From assembly GCF_003031675.1 (NCBI RefSeq), contig NZ_PYWX01000017.1, positions 1 to 64,000 on the forward strand: DNA of 64,000 nt, written 5' to 3'. Below are positions 62,852-64,000 of the stretch, in pieces. Positions within the stretch are counted from its first letter, which is position 1; the number at the start of each line of letters is the position of its first letter. Position numbers and translations under genes: made by a program. Under the pieces are notes generated by a model. It was not told the origin of the DNA. It saw only the letters and a program-made list of their open reading frames with translations, and searched no databases. This DNA comes from Pseudomonas palleroniana. GTDB lineage: Bacteria; Pseudomonadota; Gammaproteobacteria; Pseudomonadales; Pseudomonadaceae.

Positions 62852-64000
62852 TCATTCTTTATCGAGCTTTCCGACCAGGGACAATGTGAAGTCTGCCCCC
62901 ATGTACTTGAAGTGCGGGCGCACACTCAAATTGACCCGATACCAGCCCGGCTCGCCCTCGACATCGCTGACGACAATGCGCGCTGCACGCAATGGCCTAC
63001 GCCCACGCACCTCGGCACTGGGGTTTTCCTGGTCGGCCACGTATTGGCGAATCCACTTGTTGAGCTCCAGCTCCAGGTCCGTGCGCTCCTTCCACGAGCC
63101 CAATTGCTCGCGTTGCAGCACCTTGAGGTAATGGGCCAGGCGGTTTACGACCATCATGTAAGGCAGCTGGGTGCCAAGCCGGTAATTCAGCTCGGCGGCC
63201 TTGCCCTCTTCACTGATGCCGAAGGTCTTGGCCTTTTGCACTGAGCTGGCGGAAAAGAACGCTGCGTTGTCACTGCCCTTGCGCATGGTCAGGGCAATGA
63301 AGCCCTCTTGCGCGAGTTCATATTCACGCCGATCTGAAACCAGGACCTCGGTAGGAATTTTGGTTTCGATCTCACCCATGCTCTGGAAATGATGCAAGGG
63401 AAGATCTTCGACCGCCCCGCCACTCTGTGGGCCGATGATGTTCGGGCACCAGCGAAAACGCGCGAAGCTGTCGGTCAATCTTGTGGCAAACGCGTAGGCG
63501 GTATTACCCCATAGATAATGCTCGTGGCTGTTGACCACATTTTCCTGGTAGGCAAAGGTTCTCACCGGGCATTCCAGGGGATCGTACGGGGTTCGCAGCA
63601 GAAAGCGCGGTACGGTCAAGGCAATGTAACGGGCGTCTTCGCTCTGCCGAAAACTTTGCCACTTGGCAAACTGCGGGCCTTCGAAATGGTCCCTGAGGTC
63701 CTTCAGGTCGGGTAATCCGGTGAAGCTTTCCAGCCCGAAGAAGCTCGGGCCGGCAGCGGCGATGAAAGGGGCATGGGCCATGCACGCGACACTGGCGACG
63801 TATTGCATGAGCTTCACATCGGGTGCGCTGGGGGATAGGTAATAGTTGGAAATGATCGCGCCTACCGGCTGACCGCCGAACTGGCCGTACTCGGCGCTGT
63901 AGATATGCTTGTACAGCCCCGACTGGGTAATTTCCGAGGCGTCTTCAAAATCGTCCAGCAGGTCCGTGCGCGAGACATTCAGCAGTTCGATCTTGATGTT
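62852..64000 (-). CDS. tssC: T6SS contractile sheath large subunit TssC (5' end beyond window)
   Basis: The frame is open to the window edge, giving the C-terminal 382 residues of the sheath protein. Typical TssC lines are visible: IELLNVSRTDLLDDFEDA, EYGQFGGQPVGAIISNYYLS, GPSFFGLESFTGLPDLKDL, MMVVNRLAHYLKVLQREQ and the C-terminal PHFKYMGADFTLSLVGKLDK. A full TssC is about 490 residues, so roughly the first 110 are missing along with tssB. The stop overlaps the longer tssE start by ATGA. Confidence 0.96.
   Translation of the reverse strand, partial: NIKIELLNVSRTDLLDDFEDASEITQSGLYKHIYSAEYGQFGGQPVGAIISNYYLSPSAPDVKLMQYVASVACMAHAPFIAAAGPSFFGLESFTGLPDLKDLRDHFEGPQFAKWQSFRQSEDARYIALTVPRFLLRTPYDPLECPVRTFAYQENVVNSHEHYLWGNTAYAFATRLTDSFARFRWCPNIIGPQSGGAVEDLPLHHFQSMGEIETKIPTEVLVSDRREYELAQEGFIALTMRKGSDNAAFFSASSVQKAKTFGISEEGKAAELNYRLGTQLPYMMVVNRLAHYLKVLQREQLGSWKERTDLELELNKWIRQYVADQENPSAEVRGRRPLRAARIVVSDVEGEPGWYRVNLSVRPHFKYMGADFTLSLVGKLDKE

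Overview
The window is high-GC DNA with REP palindromes of the GTGGGAG...GCTTGCTCCC type. It has a MoxR/Bat operon, sbcDC, PraB-type alkane proteins and a type VI secretion locus in the order of the P. aeruginosa H2 locus. Together these point to a chromosome of the Pseudomonas fluorescens group. No rRNA, tRNA, CRISPR array or prophage was seen.

Region 1 (1-1249) is an IS110-family insertion. Its left end can be folded by eye into a bridge RNA. One loop of this RNA matches the DNA flanking the right end, and the other matches the junction that would form if the two ends were joined. Region 2 (1408-8250) is a tightly coupled six-gene moxR-DUF58-DUF4381-batA-batB-batD operon on the plus strand. 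Region 3 (8519-13985) is sbcD-sbcC-GST, also coupled. Region 4 (13995-15783, minus) holds a small secreted protein, a lactonase-type beta-propeller and a DUF5629-like protein. Region 5 (16030-20964) is one giant 1644-residue protein resembling the DUF6543/dermonecrotic-toxin family, followed by a strong three-way-junction palindrome.

Region 6 (21407-43975) looks like a long-chain lipid/alkane assimilation island. It has an RND/MMPL exporter with a YCF48 beta-propeller, an orphan Gfo/Idh oxidoreductase, and fatty-acyl-CoA ligase, thiolase, MaoC hydratase, FabG-like reductase, FadE and FadL. These are followed by two PraB paralogues, AlkB alkane hydroxylase, an alpha/beta hydrolase and, divergently, a flavin monooxygenase-SDR-metal-dependent hydrolase operon. 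Several of these genes carry AANAANAA motifs at or near the ribosome-binding site, as expected for Hfq/Crc catabolite repression. In outline, FadL imports the substrate, AlkB and the flavin monooxygenase oxidise it, FadD activates it, and FadE/MaoC/FabG/thiolase carry out beta-oxidation. The RND pump and PraB proteins would handle envelope or hydrophobic-substrate functions (inference).

Region 7 (43972-46617) has a fusion of a PTS EIIC-like membrane domain to a complete EAL phosphodiesterase, and a small membrane protein. Region 8 (46670-64000, minus, running off the window end) is a T6SS operon. In transcription order it is tssC (partial), tssE, tssF, tssG, clpV, sigma-54 activator, small lipoprotein, FHA protein, tssJ, tssK, tssL, tssM, PP2C phosphatase and Ser/Thr kinase. 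Most junctions overlap by ATGA or a few bases. No hcp, vgrG or effector gene is inside the window. Starts were moved from the longest reading frame where a better ribosome-binding site or family N-terminus was visible.
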